Shown here one piece after another: positions 39,091 to 47,961 of a stretch of DNA of 64,000 nt. The DNA comes from Armatimonadota bacterium. GTDB lineage: Bacteria; Armatimonadota; UBA5829; DTJY01. The first letter of the stretch is position 1. The number at the start of each line of letters is the position of its first letter. Position numbers and translations under genes: made by a program. The stretch lies in the NCBI GenBank assembly GCA_017993055.1, contig JAGONM010000012.1:21361-85360 (forward strand), in the 5' to 3' direction. The notes below the pieces were generated by a model that had not been told where the DNA came from, ran no database searches, and saw nothing but the letters and a program-made list of their open reading frames with translations.

Positions 39091-40254
39091 CTACTCCCCG
39101 GCGGCCGCGGCCGCGATCAGGCCCTTGGAGATCTCCTCGCGCTGAATCTGGTTAGTGCCCTCGTAAATCTGGGTGATCTTCGCGTCGCGCATGTACTTCT
39201 CGATCGGGTACTCCTTCATGTAGCCGTACCCGCCGAAGACCTGGAGCGCGTTCGTCGTGACCTCCATCGCCACGTCGGAGGCGAAGCACTTCGCCATCGC
39301 GGAGTAAGTCGTCGCCTTCTTCGGCTTGGCCTGGTCGATCCATCGGGCGGTTGCATAGATGAGCGCGCGGGCGGCCTCGACCTTCATCCCCATGTCGGCG
39401 AGCATCCAGCGCAGTCCCTGGAACGCGGAGATTGGCTGGCCGAACTGCCTGCGCTCGCGGGAGTACTTCACCGCCAGATCGAGCGCGCCCTGAGCGATTC
39501 CGAGCGCCTGGGACGCGACACCGGGCCGGGACATGTCGAACGTCTTCATCGCGTTGAAGAAGCCCGATCCCGGCTTGCCGAGCACGTTCTCCTTGGGCAC
39601 GCGGCAGTCCTGGAAGATCAGCTCGCGGGTCGCCGACGCGCGGATGCCCATCTTGTCTTCCTTCTTGCCGAACGTGAAGCCGGGCGTGTCCTTCTCGACG
39701 ACGATGGTCGAAACGCCGCGGGGGCCTCTGGTCGGGTCGGTCACACAGAAGATCGTGTAGATCTCCGCCTCGCCGCCGTTGGTGATCCACTGCTTGGTGC
39801 CGTTCACGACGTACTCGTCGCCGTCGAGGATAGCGGTCGTGGCGACGGCGCCTGCGTCCGATCCGGCGTTGGCCTCGGTCAGGCCGAATGCCGCCAGCGT
39901 CCCGCCGGCGATCCGGGGGAGCCACTTGGCCTTCTGCTCGTCGCTGCCTGCGATGAGGATCGGCATCGTGCCGAGTCCGGTCGCGGCGAATCCGAGGGAG
40001 ATGCCGCCGCACGCCTTCGACAGCTCCTCGGTGACGATGCACATGTTCATGATCGGCGAGCCGAGGTCCATGCCCTCGTACTCCTCAGGTATGAAAACGC
40101 GGAAGAGATCGGCCTCAGCGATCGCCTTCGTGATCTCCCAGGGGAACTCGCCCGATTCGTCGAACTCGGCGGCGACCGGCCGAATTCTTTTCTCGGCGAT
40201 CTCGCGGGCGACTTCCCGAATCATCTGCTGTTCTTCAGTGAAGAAGTAATCCAT
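39091..40254 (-). CDS. Acyl-CoA dehydrogenase
   Basis: The 387 aa flavoprotein has AFGLTEANAGSDAGA, WITNGG, RRQFGQPISAFQGLRWMLADM and a catalytic glutamate at E365 in IYEGTNQIQREEI, the short/medium-chain acyl-CoA dehydrogenase pattern. It oxidises acyl-CoA to enoyl-CoA with FAD and normally passes electrons to ETF, which is not encoded here. The start MDYFFTEEQQMIREVAREIA is the standard N-terminus. It is flanked by repeats rather than by other beta-oxidation genes, so its chain-length or amino-acid-derived substrate cannot be inferred. Confidence 0.92.
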   Translation of the reverse strand: MDYFFTEEQQMIREVAREIAEKRIRPVAAEFDESGEFPWEITKAIAEADLFRVFIPEEYEGMDLGSPIMNMCIVTEELSKACGGISLGFAATGLGTMPILIAGSDEQKAKWLPRIAGGTLAAFGLTEANAGSDAGAVATTAILDGDEYVVNGTKQWITNGGEAEIYTIFCVTDPTRGPRGVSTIVVEKDTPGFTFGKKEDKMGIRASATRELIFQDCRVPKENVLGKPGSGFFNAMKTFDMSRPGVASQALGIAQGALDLAVKYSRERRQFGQPISAFQGLRWMLADMGMKVEAARALIYATARWIDQAKPKKATTYSAMAKCFASDVAMEVTTNALQVFGGYGYMKEYPIEKYMRDAKITQIYEGTNQIQREEISKGLIAAAAAGE

Positions 40255-40270
40255 CTTGTTTCTGCACCCC

Positions 40271-40488
40271 TCTCAGGCTCAAAGTTCAAGGATCAAGGTT
40301 CAACGCGGGCGAGGTTACTTCCTCTGTGGGCCGCAGTCCGAACTTGGCCCAAACCCACGTTGGGCCTGGAGTTGGACTCCAGGCCCGCCCACTGGGTTTG
40401 TCGGAATTCAACTCCGCCGGTGAGTGATGCGGACCGGAGTCCAACTCCGGCCCGAACGGTTTTCCGAATACGACCAGGAATAGCAGTA
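40271..40488. repeat. Cluster of palindromes and GTTCAAG repeats
   Basis: In this gap three hairpins occur in a row: GGCCCAA with TTGGGCC (from about 40356), the perfect 11 bp stem GGGCCTGGAGT/ACTCCAGGCCC (40362-40386), and the near-perfect GGACCGGAGT/ACTCCGGCCC (40431-40453). To their left are GTTCAAG copies like those at 4180. The hairpins lie after the GH84 stop codon and may also serve as a transcript end. Confidence 0.6.
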
Positions 40489-40495
40489 CGAGAGA

Positions 40496-42262
40496 CTACT
40501 GCCCGTATCGGGATTCCAGCAGTTTCCTGAGGAACGCGATGTCGTTGTGGATCGTCTGGCGCTCTGCCTTGCAGCGATCTGGGAAGACCCGGTCTGCTTT
40601 GTTCGCGAACGCCTCGATGGTGCGAATGTATCCCTCCGCGACGTATCGGGAGTGCGGCGTGGCGATGATCTTGTTGAACTGATCGCGCACCGGGTTCAGG
40701 CCGGTCTGCGGCTTGCCGAGGATCACGAAGCCTGGGTAGATCTCGACCGCCTCCTTGAGCACCTGGCGCTCCTCGGAGGTCCTGCCGAGATGCAGGATCG
40801 CCTGGCCGATCGAACGCATTGGGTCGTAGGCATAGGGGTTGTACGCGTAGTCGGCGCAGGTCAGCATCGGGAGGCGGTTCCACTCGTTCTGCTGGCACAG
40901 CGGATTGCTCATGTAACCGTCGACCGCCTCGCAGAGGTCCGCATCGCGATTGATCACCGGACCGAGGTGCATGGTGGGGTGCGCGTCGTTCACGGGGTAG
41001 TTGTCCCACAGGAAGAGGCGGTGCCCGGCGATGCCCTTGTATGTCTCGGCGGCTCTGCGGGTGATGTTGCCGACCACGCTGTCGCCGGTCCAGAAGAGGT
41101 AGACGTCCTTGTCGAGCTCCTTCGCGAGGATCTCGAGGTAAGCCTTCGCCGCCGGGTCCGTCCCGTCGCCCCAGTAGAACGTCGGGCAGAAGATCATCTG
41201 CGCCTTCGGGTCCTTAGCCTTCAACCGCTCGAAGATGATGTTGACCACCCTGGCCTGTCCGGACGCATCGATCCCGTGGCTGATGTCGTCGAGCGAGATG
41301 TTGAACCACTTCACGCCGAGCCCCTGCATCCACGAGTAGTGCTTCCAGAGATCGGCGATGTCCTTGTCCGACTTGTAGTCCAGTGGGCGCTTGCTGCAGA
41401 GGTTCGGGTTCATGCTGAAACAGAACTCGATCCCATTCTTCTGACACTGGCTTACGATGTTCTCGTAAGCGGCCTTCTTCTCAGCCGGGAGGTCCTCCCA
41501 CCAACGGTTGACCTCCGGGTTGCCCCACGCATAATGTTCTACATCGCACATGCTCGTGTAGCAGTTCTGGAGGAAGTTCATCTTGTACCGGGCCAGCACC
41601 GGAATCTCTGCGAGATACTGCTCGGGCGTCCACATCCACCCCTTGGTGCCGCGCATCGCGAACCCGGGCTTCTGTCCGGCGGCGAGCGGCTCCGGGAACG
41701 GACGACGCTTCTCCGGCATCTCGATCCAGAAGTCCTTGCTGAGGTCGCGGACGATCACAAAGTCCTCCGGCCCGACGATGCATCTTGCCGCCTGGAACCA
41801 CGGCGGCCAGCCGAGCCCTCCCTCCTTCTCAGTGCATCGGACGACGAGCGTGTTCTGCCCTGCCTTCAGCACGCCGGGGGGGATGGCGAACCTGTGGGTC
41901 TGCCACTCCTTGCTGGTGAAGTCGTTCGGGCCGCTGAAGATCGTCTTGCCGTTCAGTTCGAGGGCGATTGCGCACTGCTTCGGGCCGTCGTCGTCCCGAC
42001 CCCTGAGGTGTAGGAACATCGGCTGCTCTGGGACCGACTTGACCTCGAATGTCGCCTGCATAGTCGAGTGCCCCCCGGTCGGTTCGGCGTAAACGTAGTT
42101 CACCTGTATCTCGCCGGCCATCGTCGAGCCGTACAGATTCGCCGCGCCGCCCTCAAAGTCGGTCCCGGCCAGGTCCGCCAGCGCCGGCTCAGGCTTAGCG
42201 TGTGACGTGCCTCCCGCGAGGCATACGATGATAGCTATAAGCGCAAGATTCCGTGTCTTCAC
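40496..42262 (-). CDS. Secreted GH84-like beta-N-acetylhexosaminidase
   Basis: The 588 aa protein has a signal peptide (ALIAIIVCLAGGTSHA) and an N-terminal beta-sandwich (about 25-180). The barrel includes MRGTKGWMWTPEQYL, the aspartate pair D325-D326 in ISLDDISHGID, and LFWTGDSVVGNIT followed by RLFLWDNYPVNDA and HLGPV. These match GH84 (O-GlcNAcase/NAG-ase), where adjacent aspartates drive substrate-assisted catalysis. The first domain is not the usual GH84 N domain (no GH20b-like signature seen). It probably removes N-acetylglucosamine from an extracellular glycan. Confidence 0.75.
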   Translation of the reverse strand: MKTRNLALIAIIVCLAGGTSHAKPEPALADLAGTDFEGGAANLYGSTMAGEIQVNYVYAEPTGGHSTMQATFEVKSVPEQPMFLHLRGRDDDGPKQCAIALELNGKTIFSGPNDFTSKEWQTHRFAIPPGVLKAGQNTLVVRCTEKEGGLGWPPWFQAARCIVGPEDFVIVRDLSKDFWIEMPEKRRPFPEPLAAGQKPGFAMRGTKGWMWTPEQYLAEIPVLARYKMNFLQNCYTSMCDVEHYAWGNPEVNRWWEDLPAEKKAAYENIVSQCQKNGIEFCFSMNPNLCSKRPLDYKSDKDIADLWKHYSWMQGLGVKWFNISLDDISHGIDASGQARVVNIIFERLKAKDPKAQMIFCPTFYWGDGTDPAAKAYLEILAKELDKDVYLFWTGDSVVGNITRRAAETYKGIAGHRLFLWDNYPVNDAHPTMHLGPVINRDADLCEAVDGYMSNPLCQQNEWNRLPMLTCADYAYNPYAYDPMRSIGQAILHLGRTSEERQVLKEAVEIYPGFVILGKPQTGLNPVRDQFNKIIATPHSRYVAEGYIRTIEAFANKADRVFPDRCKAERQTIHNDIAFLRKLLESRYGQ

Positions 42263-42285
42263 GTGCTGATTCCCCCAACTCTGTC

Positions 42286-42469
42286 GTAGGAGGCGACTCC
42301 AGTCGGCGATGGCTGGGTTGGCCTCTCGTTATGCCACCAGAGTGGCTATTCGAGGAGATCGGTACTTCTGTTCGGCAGCTAGAACCGTCCAGTCTCGAGT
42401 GCGCTCGGGCGCGTGTATCGAGAGACGGCCTTGGAGCACAAACGATCGCGGATCGGAATCCGCTCCTAC
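42286..42469. repeat. REP-like pair in inverted orientation
   Basis: GTAGGAG at 42286 begins a 27 bp unit (with GCGACTCC and TCGGCGATGG), and its inverted partner ends at 42469 (CGATCGCGGATCGG then CCGCTCCTAC). The arms agree at about 19 of 27 positions. The two arms face each other across about 130 bp, a layout like a BIME or a small MITE. It fills most of the gap between two secreted-enzyme genes. Confidence 0.6.
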
Positions 42470-42480
42470 AACGATGTTTA

Positions 42481-44571
42481 CTATTTGCCAGCCCTCCCCG
42501 CCCACTTCTTCCACATCGCCCGGTCTGAGAGCATCTTAATGAATATCCCGCCGATCACCGGCCGTGAGTGAAGCCAGGCCTTCTCCAGGTTGTCCGTGTA
42601 GTACAGATCGGTCATCGGGACCCGCGCCGTGGTTCGATTGTAGTAGTTGTAAGCAGGGCCGACGAATGCCTCGAAGTCGGTCCTCGATTCGGTCATCGTC
42701 GCCGTCCAGATCAGCCAGTCGGTCTTGGTGAGAGTCCCGCGAACGTCGAGCGGCAGGCCGAGTTCGTTCTGCTTCGTCTTGTAGAAGGCGATCTCCTTGC
42801 GGGCGATATCCGGCGGGAAGAGGTTGAGGCCGAGCAGCCCGTCCCACACGAGGTTGTACTTCTGGCTCCACGTGCCCGGCTTGTCGAACGCCAGACGGAA
42901 GTGATCGCCGTCGTCCGCCATATTGACCCACTCGGCGGCCATCTCCCTTGCGAGCTTTCGGTATTCGGCGGCCGTCTCCTCTTGGCCGATCATATCCGCA
43001 AGCATGCCGTATGCCCCGAGCGCCTCGATCGCCTTGATCGAGAGGTTCGCGTTGTGCGCCAGGTGGCCCATGAAGTCGTCGGTGCAGAGCTGGTTCTCCG
43101 GGTCCATGCCCTTCTCACGCAGGTACTCCGCCCAGCGGGAGATCAGGCTCCAGTACTTCGCAGCGTAATCGGCGTTTCCCTCGATCTTCGCCAGGGCGGC
43201 GATCATGAGGATCATGTTGCCCGACTCCTCGACCGGCATCTGGTTCTCCTCGGTGCGCTCGCCGCCGCCGTAGACCTGCCCGTTCGCCAGCGGATACGTG
43301 CCGAGGTCATGCGGAGCAAACGGCCACTTCCAGCGCGCCGACCGGGCGTATTCCATCACGGGAGTCAGGTTCGCCTCGAGGACCCTCGGGTTGAGCAGCA
43401 TCCAGAACGGCGACGCGGGGTAGGCGATGTCGACCGTCCCGATGCAGCCGTTGCTCGTGTTCTCCTTCGAGAAGGCCATCAGCGCGCCGTCGAAGTCGGC
43501 CGCGTACCCGTGACCTGCCGCGCACTGACGGTATGCCGCTGCACAGAGCGACGCGTACTTCGGGCCGCCGACCTTGGTCAGGTCTGCGACGAGCTGATCG
43601 TCGAACGCTGCGCACCTTGACATGAGCGAGGGATAATCCGCCTCGGCGGTCGTGAGAAGCTGGCCCATGTCCATGCCGGTCCGCTTCCAGTACGGCCGGA
43701 GTCTCCGCTCCATGTACTCGACCGCGAAGACCTCGTCGTAGGCGATCAACACATGGCGCGAGACCGGCGATGTTCCGACCTTGCCCAGATCGAACATGCA
43801 GCACATCGTCGGCCATGCATCGTGCTCGGCGCGGGGCATGCCCATGTCGTCCGCGGGCGGGAGTTTGCCGGTCGAAGCGAAATGATCTCTCGCCTTGTTG
43901 CCGTCCATGATGACGGTGTCGGTCGCGCCCGGGACGCCGAGGTAGACATAGCCCCAGTCGATCCGCACTCCGTCGCCCGCCCGCTTCAGGATCGGCTGCT
44001 CGTCGGTGCCGATGCTGAGCAAGTCCATGCCCTCGAGTTGGTATCTGTTCCAGCGCACCTTCTGGTCGGGCGAATTGACCGCCCACTCGCCGGGGACGTC
44101 GAAGTACACCTTCACGTCGTGCGTCCTGCCGTCGGCAGCCCTCATATCCCATGTGACGTAGCTCACCGGCCTCGTGAGAAGATCAATATCATTCGCCAGT
44201 ACGGGCGATGTGAACGTGAGCGTCGTTCGCACTCCGCCGGCCTCGAGAGTGTAGATCGAGCGAGTCGGGGTCACCTCGAGGCCGGTCTGCTCTACCAACG
44301 GGAACTTGTTCGGCGTCATCCCTGCGTACCGATAGGGCTTGCCGTCCACCATCACGATTCCGCCGATCGCATTCACGCCGCCGGTCCAGTGCTTTGCCCA
44401 GTCGTCGGTCAGGCGGTCGCTCATCTGCCACACGCTGAAGTATGGATTGTGCGTCGCCAGGGGAATGGCCGGCGGCCGGAAGGGCTTCCCCTCTTCCGCA
44501 ACTGCCGTCCCCGATACGAGCAAGCATGCGGCAATGGCGGTCAGACACAGTATCTTCCTTAGAATCATCAT
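42481..44571 (-). CDS. Secreted DUF4965/glutaminase-type protein
   Basis: The 696 aa protein starts at ATG 44571 (GGGAGA ribosome site) with a signal peptide (ILCLTAIAACLLVSGTAVAEE). It opens PFRPPAIPLATHNPYFSVWQMSDRLTDDWAKHWTG, then has a DUF5127-like beta domain (YVTWDMRAADG, VYFDVPGEW) and an alpha/alpha-toroid C-terminal half with DLGTYPLANGQVYGGGERTEENQMPVEESGNMILMIAAL. This is the architecture of DUF4964-DUF5127-DUF4965 proteins annotated as glutaminase A after fungal GtaA. The toroid makes a carbohydrate-active role equally possible in this setting. Confidence 0.82.
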   Translation of the reverse strand: MMILRKILCLTAIAACLLVSGTAVAEEGKPFRPPAIPLATHNPYFSVWQMSDRLTDDWAKHWTGGVNAIGGIVMVDGKPYRYAGMTPNKFPLVEQTGLEVTPTRSIYTLEAGGVRTTLTFTSPVLANDIDLLTRPVSYVTWDMRAADGRTHDVKVYFDVPGEWAVNSPDQKVRWNRYQLEGMDLLSIGTDEQPILKRAGDGVRIDWGYVYLGVPGATDTVIMDGNKARDHFASTGKLPPADDMGMPRAEHDAWPTMCCMFDLGKVGTSPVSRHVLIAYDEVFAVEYMERRLRPYWKRTGMDMGQLLTTAEADYPSLMSRCAAFDDQLVADLTKVGGPKYASLCAAAYRQCAAGHGYAADFDGALMAFSKENTSNGCIGTVDIAYPASPFWMLLNPRVLEANLTPVMEYARSARWKWPFAPHDLGTYPLANGQVYGGGERTEENQMPVEESGNMILMIAALAKIEGNADYAAKYWSLISRWAEYLREKGMDPENQLCTDDFMGHLAHNANLSIKAIEALGAYGMLADMIGQEETAAEYRKLAREMAAEWVNMADDGDHFRLAFDKPGTWSQKYNLVWDGLLGLNLFPPDIARKEIAFYKTKQNELGLPLDVRGTLTKTDWLIWTATMTESRTDFEAFVGPAYNYYNRTTARVPMTDLYYTDNLEKAWLHSRPVIGGIFIKMLSDRAMWKKWAGRAGK

Positions 44572-44741
44572 TTGTCTCCCGGACTGATTCTCGCAGCGCA
44601 CACATCATCCCACGGGCGGAGACCGTGCGTCAAGCCGGTCTGCGCCGCAGGCGAAATCCCGCGCAGGGTACGCTGCACCGGGCGGCGAATACGAACTGTG
44701 ATCACGCCGTAGAAGTACCTGCGCCGGTCACGGAGGCAAGA

Positions 44742-46880
44742 ATGCGATACCTTGTGCTGTTCGCGATCGTCCTGATTCCCTTCCAATGCAGAGGTGAGAC
44801 TATGGGCATTCCAGACGATTTCCCGCGCTTTGCGGTTCCCGGCTTCGAGAAGCAGATGGAGAGCCTGCGGGAGCTCTACTGGCTTCACTACCCCGGCGCC
44901 GGCCCGAAGGCGACGCTCTGGGACCCGTGGCTGCCGACCCCGTCACTCTGGCCTGCGGTCGAGGGCTCTTCGGATGCGTTCCGTCAGCAGTGGAACGACG
45001 TGCTCAGCAGCAGGATGATTGACAAGGAAGGCTACGTGTCGGTTCACCAGCACGCCTCGATCGCCCATCCGCTCGGCTGGCCGTTTCCCTACTGGCACGG
45101 CGGAGTGGGCGGCATGGGCTGGCACTTCTCCTTCAAGGATACGGTGGACGGCCACTGGCGTCCGGCGAACCTCAACACCACCGAAGGCTGGCAGACCACA
45201 GGTATCGAGGACAAGGGCATCGGCGAGTACGGATGGGATCTCAGGCTCGCCGAGCCGCGCGCGATGATCACCGCGCCCAAGCATGATATTGACACCTTCC
45301 AGTCGCCGTTCCTGCAGCTCAGGTGGAAGGCGTCCGGCCTCGGAAACGCCAAGCCGTTCGTCGAGTGGACGACCAAGGAGCATCCGCGATTCGGCCCGGA
45401 CCGGCGGATGTACTTCGAGCCATACGAGGGCACGACCGTCACGCATCTCGTCATCCCGATGTACAAGCATCCGGAATGGAACGGGCATGTCGCCAGGCTT
45501 CGCATCGGGTTCGGCAATCCGAAACCGGGCGCTGACGTCACCGTTCAAGGATTCTTCACGACGTATGACACGCGGCATGACATCAACGGCCAGAACTACG
45601 TCATCGGCTGCTCGACCTACTTCGACTGGACCGGCGACATCAACTTCCTGCGCCGGAACGTCAACCGGATGCGGACGGCGCTCCGATACACCATGACCGA
45701 GCATCAGGCGCTGGAGAGGAAGTTCGTCTTCAACACATGGGTCGGCCACGAGGGCCGCAGCGGCCTCAGGTTCGTCAACGGCGAGAAGCAGATCGCGTTT
45801 GGGAACGGCATCGGCGACAACTACTGGGATATCGTCCCGTTCGGCTACAAGGACTGCTATGCGAGCATGATGTACTACGCGGCGCTCTTGAGGATGGCCC
45901 GGGTCGAGCGGGAGATCAGGGCGCATCCCGAATGGAACGTTCCGGTCGGGACGCTGGCCTTCGAGCCGGATATGCTTGAGAAACACGCGGCCGAGGTTAA
46001 GACGGTCGGCAACAAGATGTTCTGGAACCCGAAGACCGGCCGCTTCATACCCTGCATAGACGCGGACGGCAAGACCCACGACTACGGGATGACCTCGCCG
46101 AACATGGAGGCGGTCTACTACGACTTCGCAACGCCCGAGCACGCGCGCTCCATCATGGCGTGGCTGAACGGCGATCGCATCGTCAAGGGTGATACGGCTC
46201 AGGGCGCGGATATCTACCACTGGCGGTTCGGCCCTCGGGGGACGACGAAGCGGAACACGGAGTACTACTTCTGGGGCTGGTCGGCGCCGGAGAGTATCCC
46301 CTGGGGCGCGCAGGTCCAGGATGGCGGCGCGGTGCTCGGATGGAGCTACCACGACCTGATCGACCGCGTACGAGTCCTTGGGGCGGACAATGCCTGGGCC
46401 CGCCTGCAGGAGATCATCCGCTGGTTCGATGAGGTGCAGGCGGCGGGCGGCTACCGGAAGTACTACGACGGGTCGCGCGAGGGAACGCTCCAGGGCGGAG
46501 GAACGGCCGGTGGGCTCGGGCTCGACGCCGAGTTCTTTGAGAGCGTGCTCGTCCCGCAGGTGATGATAGACGGATTCCTCGGATTCGCGCCGATGGTGGA
46601 CGGCTTCCGGCTCGATCCGAATATCCCTTCCTCGTGGCCGTCGCTCGCTATTGATCGAATCCGCTGGCACGACCTCGTCCTGACCGTGAGAGTCACCAAG
46701 GACTCTGTCGAGATCCGTCGTGAGGCCGGAACTCCGTCCGGGTCGCTCTTCATACGGTTCGCCGATAGTGAATGGAGGCCGGGCGCGTCCTCGGTCCGCA
46801 AACGCGCATCCGACGGCGCGTACGAGGTGAGCCTGGCTGATGTGCGCGAAGTGAGGTTCGTTCGCGCTCGCCGCGATTGA
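44742..46880 (+). CDS. Exported alpha/alpha-barrel protein, putative glycoside hydrolase
   Basis: The 712 aa protein starts at ATG 44742 behind CGGAGG and has a weak signal peptide (YLVLFAIVLIPFQCRGE). An N-terminal beta region precedes a six-hairpin-type helical region (about 290-620) with GDINFLRRNVNRMRTALRYTM, VGHEGRSGLRFVNG, GDNYWDIVPFGYKDCYASMMYY and WGAQVQDGGAVLGWSYHDL. C-terminal beta strands close the protein. This layout matches GH63/GH78/GH95-like alpha-barrel hydrolases. D and E residues in the toroid are plausible catalysts, but no family could be fixed. It is divergent from the glutaminase-type gene, and galE follows. Confidence 0.6.
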   Translation: MRYLVLFAIVLIPFQCRGETMGIPDDFPRFAVPGFEKQMESLRELYWLHYPGAGPKATLWDPWLPTPSLWPAVEGSSDAFRQQWNDVLSSRMIDKEGYVSVHQHASIAHPLGWPFPYWHGGVGGMGWHFSFKDTVDGHWRPANLNTTEGWQTTGIEDKGIGEYGWDLRLAEPRAMITAPKHDIDTFQSPFLQLRWKASGLGNAKPFVEWTTKEHPRFGPDRRMYFEPYEGTTVTHLVIPMYKHPEWNGHVARLRIGFGNPKPGADVTVQGFFTTYDTRHDINGQNYVIGCSTYFDWTGDINFLRRNVNRMRTALRYTMTEHQALERKFVFNTWVGHEGRSGLRFVNGEKQIAFGNGIGDNYWDIVPFGYKDCYASMMYYAALLRMARVEREIRAHPEWNVPVGTLAFEPDMLEKHAAEVKTVGNKMFWNPKTGRFIPCIDADGKTHDYGMTSPNMEAVYYDFATPEHARSIMAWLNGDRIVKGDTAQGADIYHWRFGPRGTTKRNTEYYFWGWSAPESIPWGAQVQDGGAVLGWSYHDLIDRVRVLGADNAWARLQEIIRWFDEVQAAGGYRKYYDGSREGTLQGGGTAGGLGLDAEFFESVLVPQVMIDGFLGFAPMVDGFRLDPNIPSSWPSLAIDRIRWHDLVLTVRVTKDSVEIRREAGTPSGSLFIRFADSEWRPGASSVRKRASDGAYEVSLADVREVRFVRARRD

Positions 46881-46906
46881 CACTCCTCGTGGCCCGGTGT
46901 TAGACT
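46877..46906 (+). promoter_or_regulatory. Promoter for galE
   Basis: A perfect TTGACA (46877-46882) overlaps the stop codon of the preceding gene, and TAGACT (46901-46906) follows after 18 bp. The galE start codon is 24 bp further on, behind GGAGG. Confidence 0.65.
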
Positions 46907-46929
46907 CTGCTCGGAAACGGAGGCTCATA

Positions 46930-47913
46930 ATGATACTCGTCACCGGCGGCGCCGGGTACATAGGTTCACACACCGTCAAAATGCTGCTCGAACACGGCTA
47001 CGAGACCGTCACGTTCGACAGCATGGAACTCGGCCATCCCGAGGCCGTGCTAGGCGGCGAGATCTTCCGGGGCGACCTGATGGACCCGCAGTCGGTCTAT
47101 CGCGCTTTCGAGGACTATCCCATAGATGCCGTCGTCCACTTCGCGGCATATGCGGCTGTGGGCGACTCGGTTGCGAACCCCGAGAAGTACTTCCGCAATA
47201 ACATGGTCGGCGGTCTGAACCTCCTGCAGGCGATGCTGAGTCACGGCGTCGAACACATCATATTCTCGTCCAGCGCGGCAACCTACGGGGAGCCGAATCA
47301 CGTCCCGATCGAGGAGGCCCATCCGCAGTCGCCGACCAACCCGTACGGCGAGACGAAGCTGATGTTCGAGAAGGTCCTGAGATGGTATGACGTCGCCTAC
47401 GGGATGAAGTCGGTCTCGCTCCGTTACTTCAACGCCTCGGGCGCGGACCCGGACGGCAAGATCGGCGAGGACCACGAACCGGAGCAGCATCTCATCCCGC
47501 TGATCCTGCAGGTGCCGCTCGGGAAGCGCGACAGCATCAGGGTTTTCGGCACCGACTGGGATACGCCCGACGGCACGTGTATCCGCGACTACATTCACGT
47601 GAACGATCTCGCCGAAGCGCACATTCTCGCCCTGAGGGCGCTCGAGCGGGGCGCGGAGACGACCGCCTACAACCTCGGCAACGGCGACGGGTACTCCGTC
47701 AAGCAGGTCATCGAGACGGCGGAGAAGGTTGTCGGCAGGAGAATAGCGTGGGAACCCGCGTGCAGGCGGCCCGGTGACCCCGCGAGGCTCGTCGCCGGTT
47801 CGGACAAGTTGCGCGGAGAGCTGAACTGGCAGCCCAAGTATCCCCAGTTGGACAGGATCATCGAGACCGCGTGGAACTGGCACGTCGGCCACCCGAACGG
47901 GTACGGCGTCTGA
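46930..47913 (+). CDS. galE: UDP-glucose 4-epimerase
   Basis: The 327 aa short-chain dehydrogenase-fold enzyme has the NAD-binding loop TGGAGYIGSH, HFAAYAAVGDSV, the catalytic SSSAATYG and Y139-x3-K143 (NPYGETK), and RYFNASGADPDGKIGEDH, which is diagnostic of GalE. It interconverts UDP-glucose and UDP-galactose (and perhaps the N-acetylated forms). Its presence among hydrolase genes suggests that liberated galactose-type sugars are used, or that it supplies cell-surface glycan precursors. Confidence 0.93.
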   Translation: MILVTGGAGYIGSHTVKMLLEHGYETVTFDSMELGHPEAVLGGEIFRGDLMDPQSVYRAFEDYPIDAVVHFAAYAAVGDSVANPEKYFRNNMVGGLNLLQAMLSHGVEHIIFSSSAATYGEPNHVPIEEAHPQSPTNPYGETKLMFEKVLRWYDVAYGMKSVSLRYFNASGADPDGKIGEDHEPEQHLIPLILQVPLGKRDSIRVFGTDWDTPDGTCIRDYIHVNDLAEAHILALRALERGAETTAYNLGNGDGYSVKQVIETAEKVVGRRIAWEPACRRPGDPARLVAGSDKLRGELNWQPKYPQLDRIIETAWNWHVGHPNGYGV

Positions 47914-47961
47914 CACGTCCGACCAGTCCGACAGGTCCGACCTTCATGATAGGAGTACCCT

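Noticed and set aside
44943..46979. 678-codon open frame on the - strand
   Set aside because: It is antisense to the alpha-barrel hydrolase gene, which has a ribosome site, signal peptide and conserved motifs; the shadow has none.
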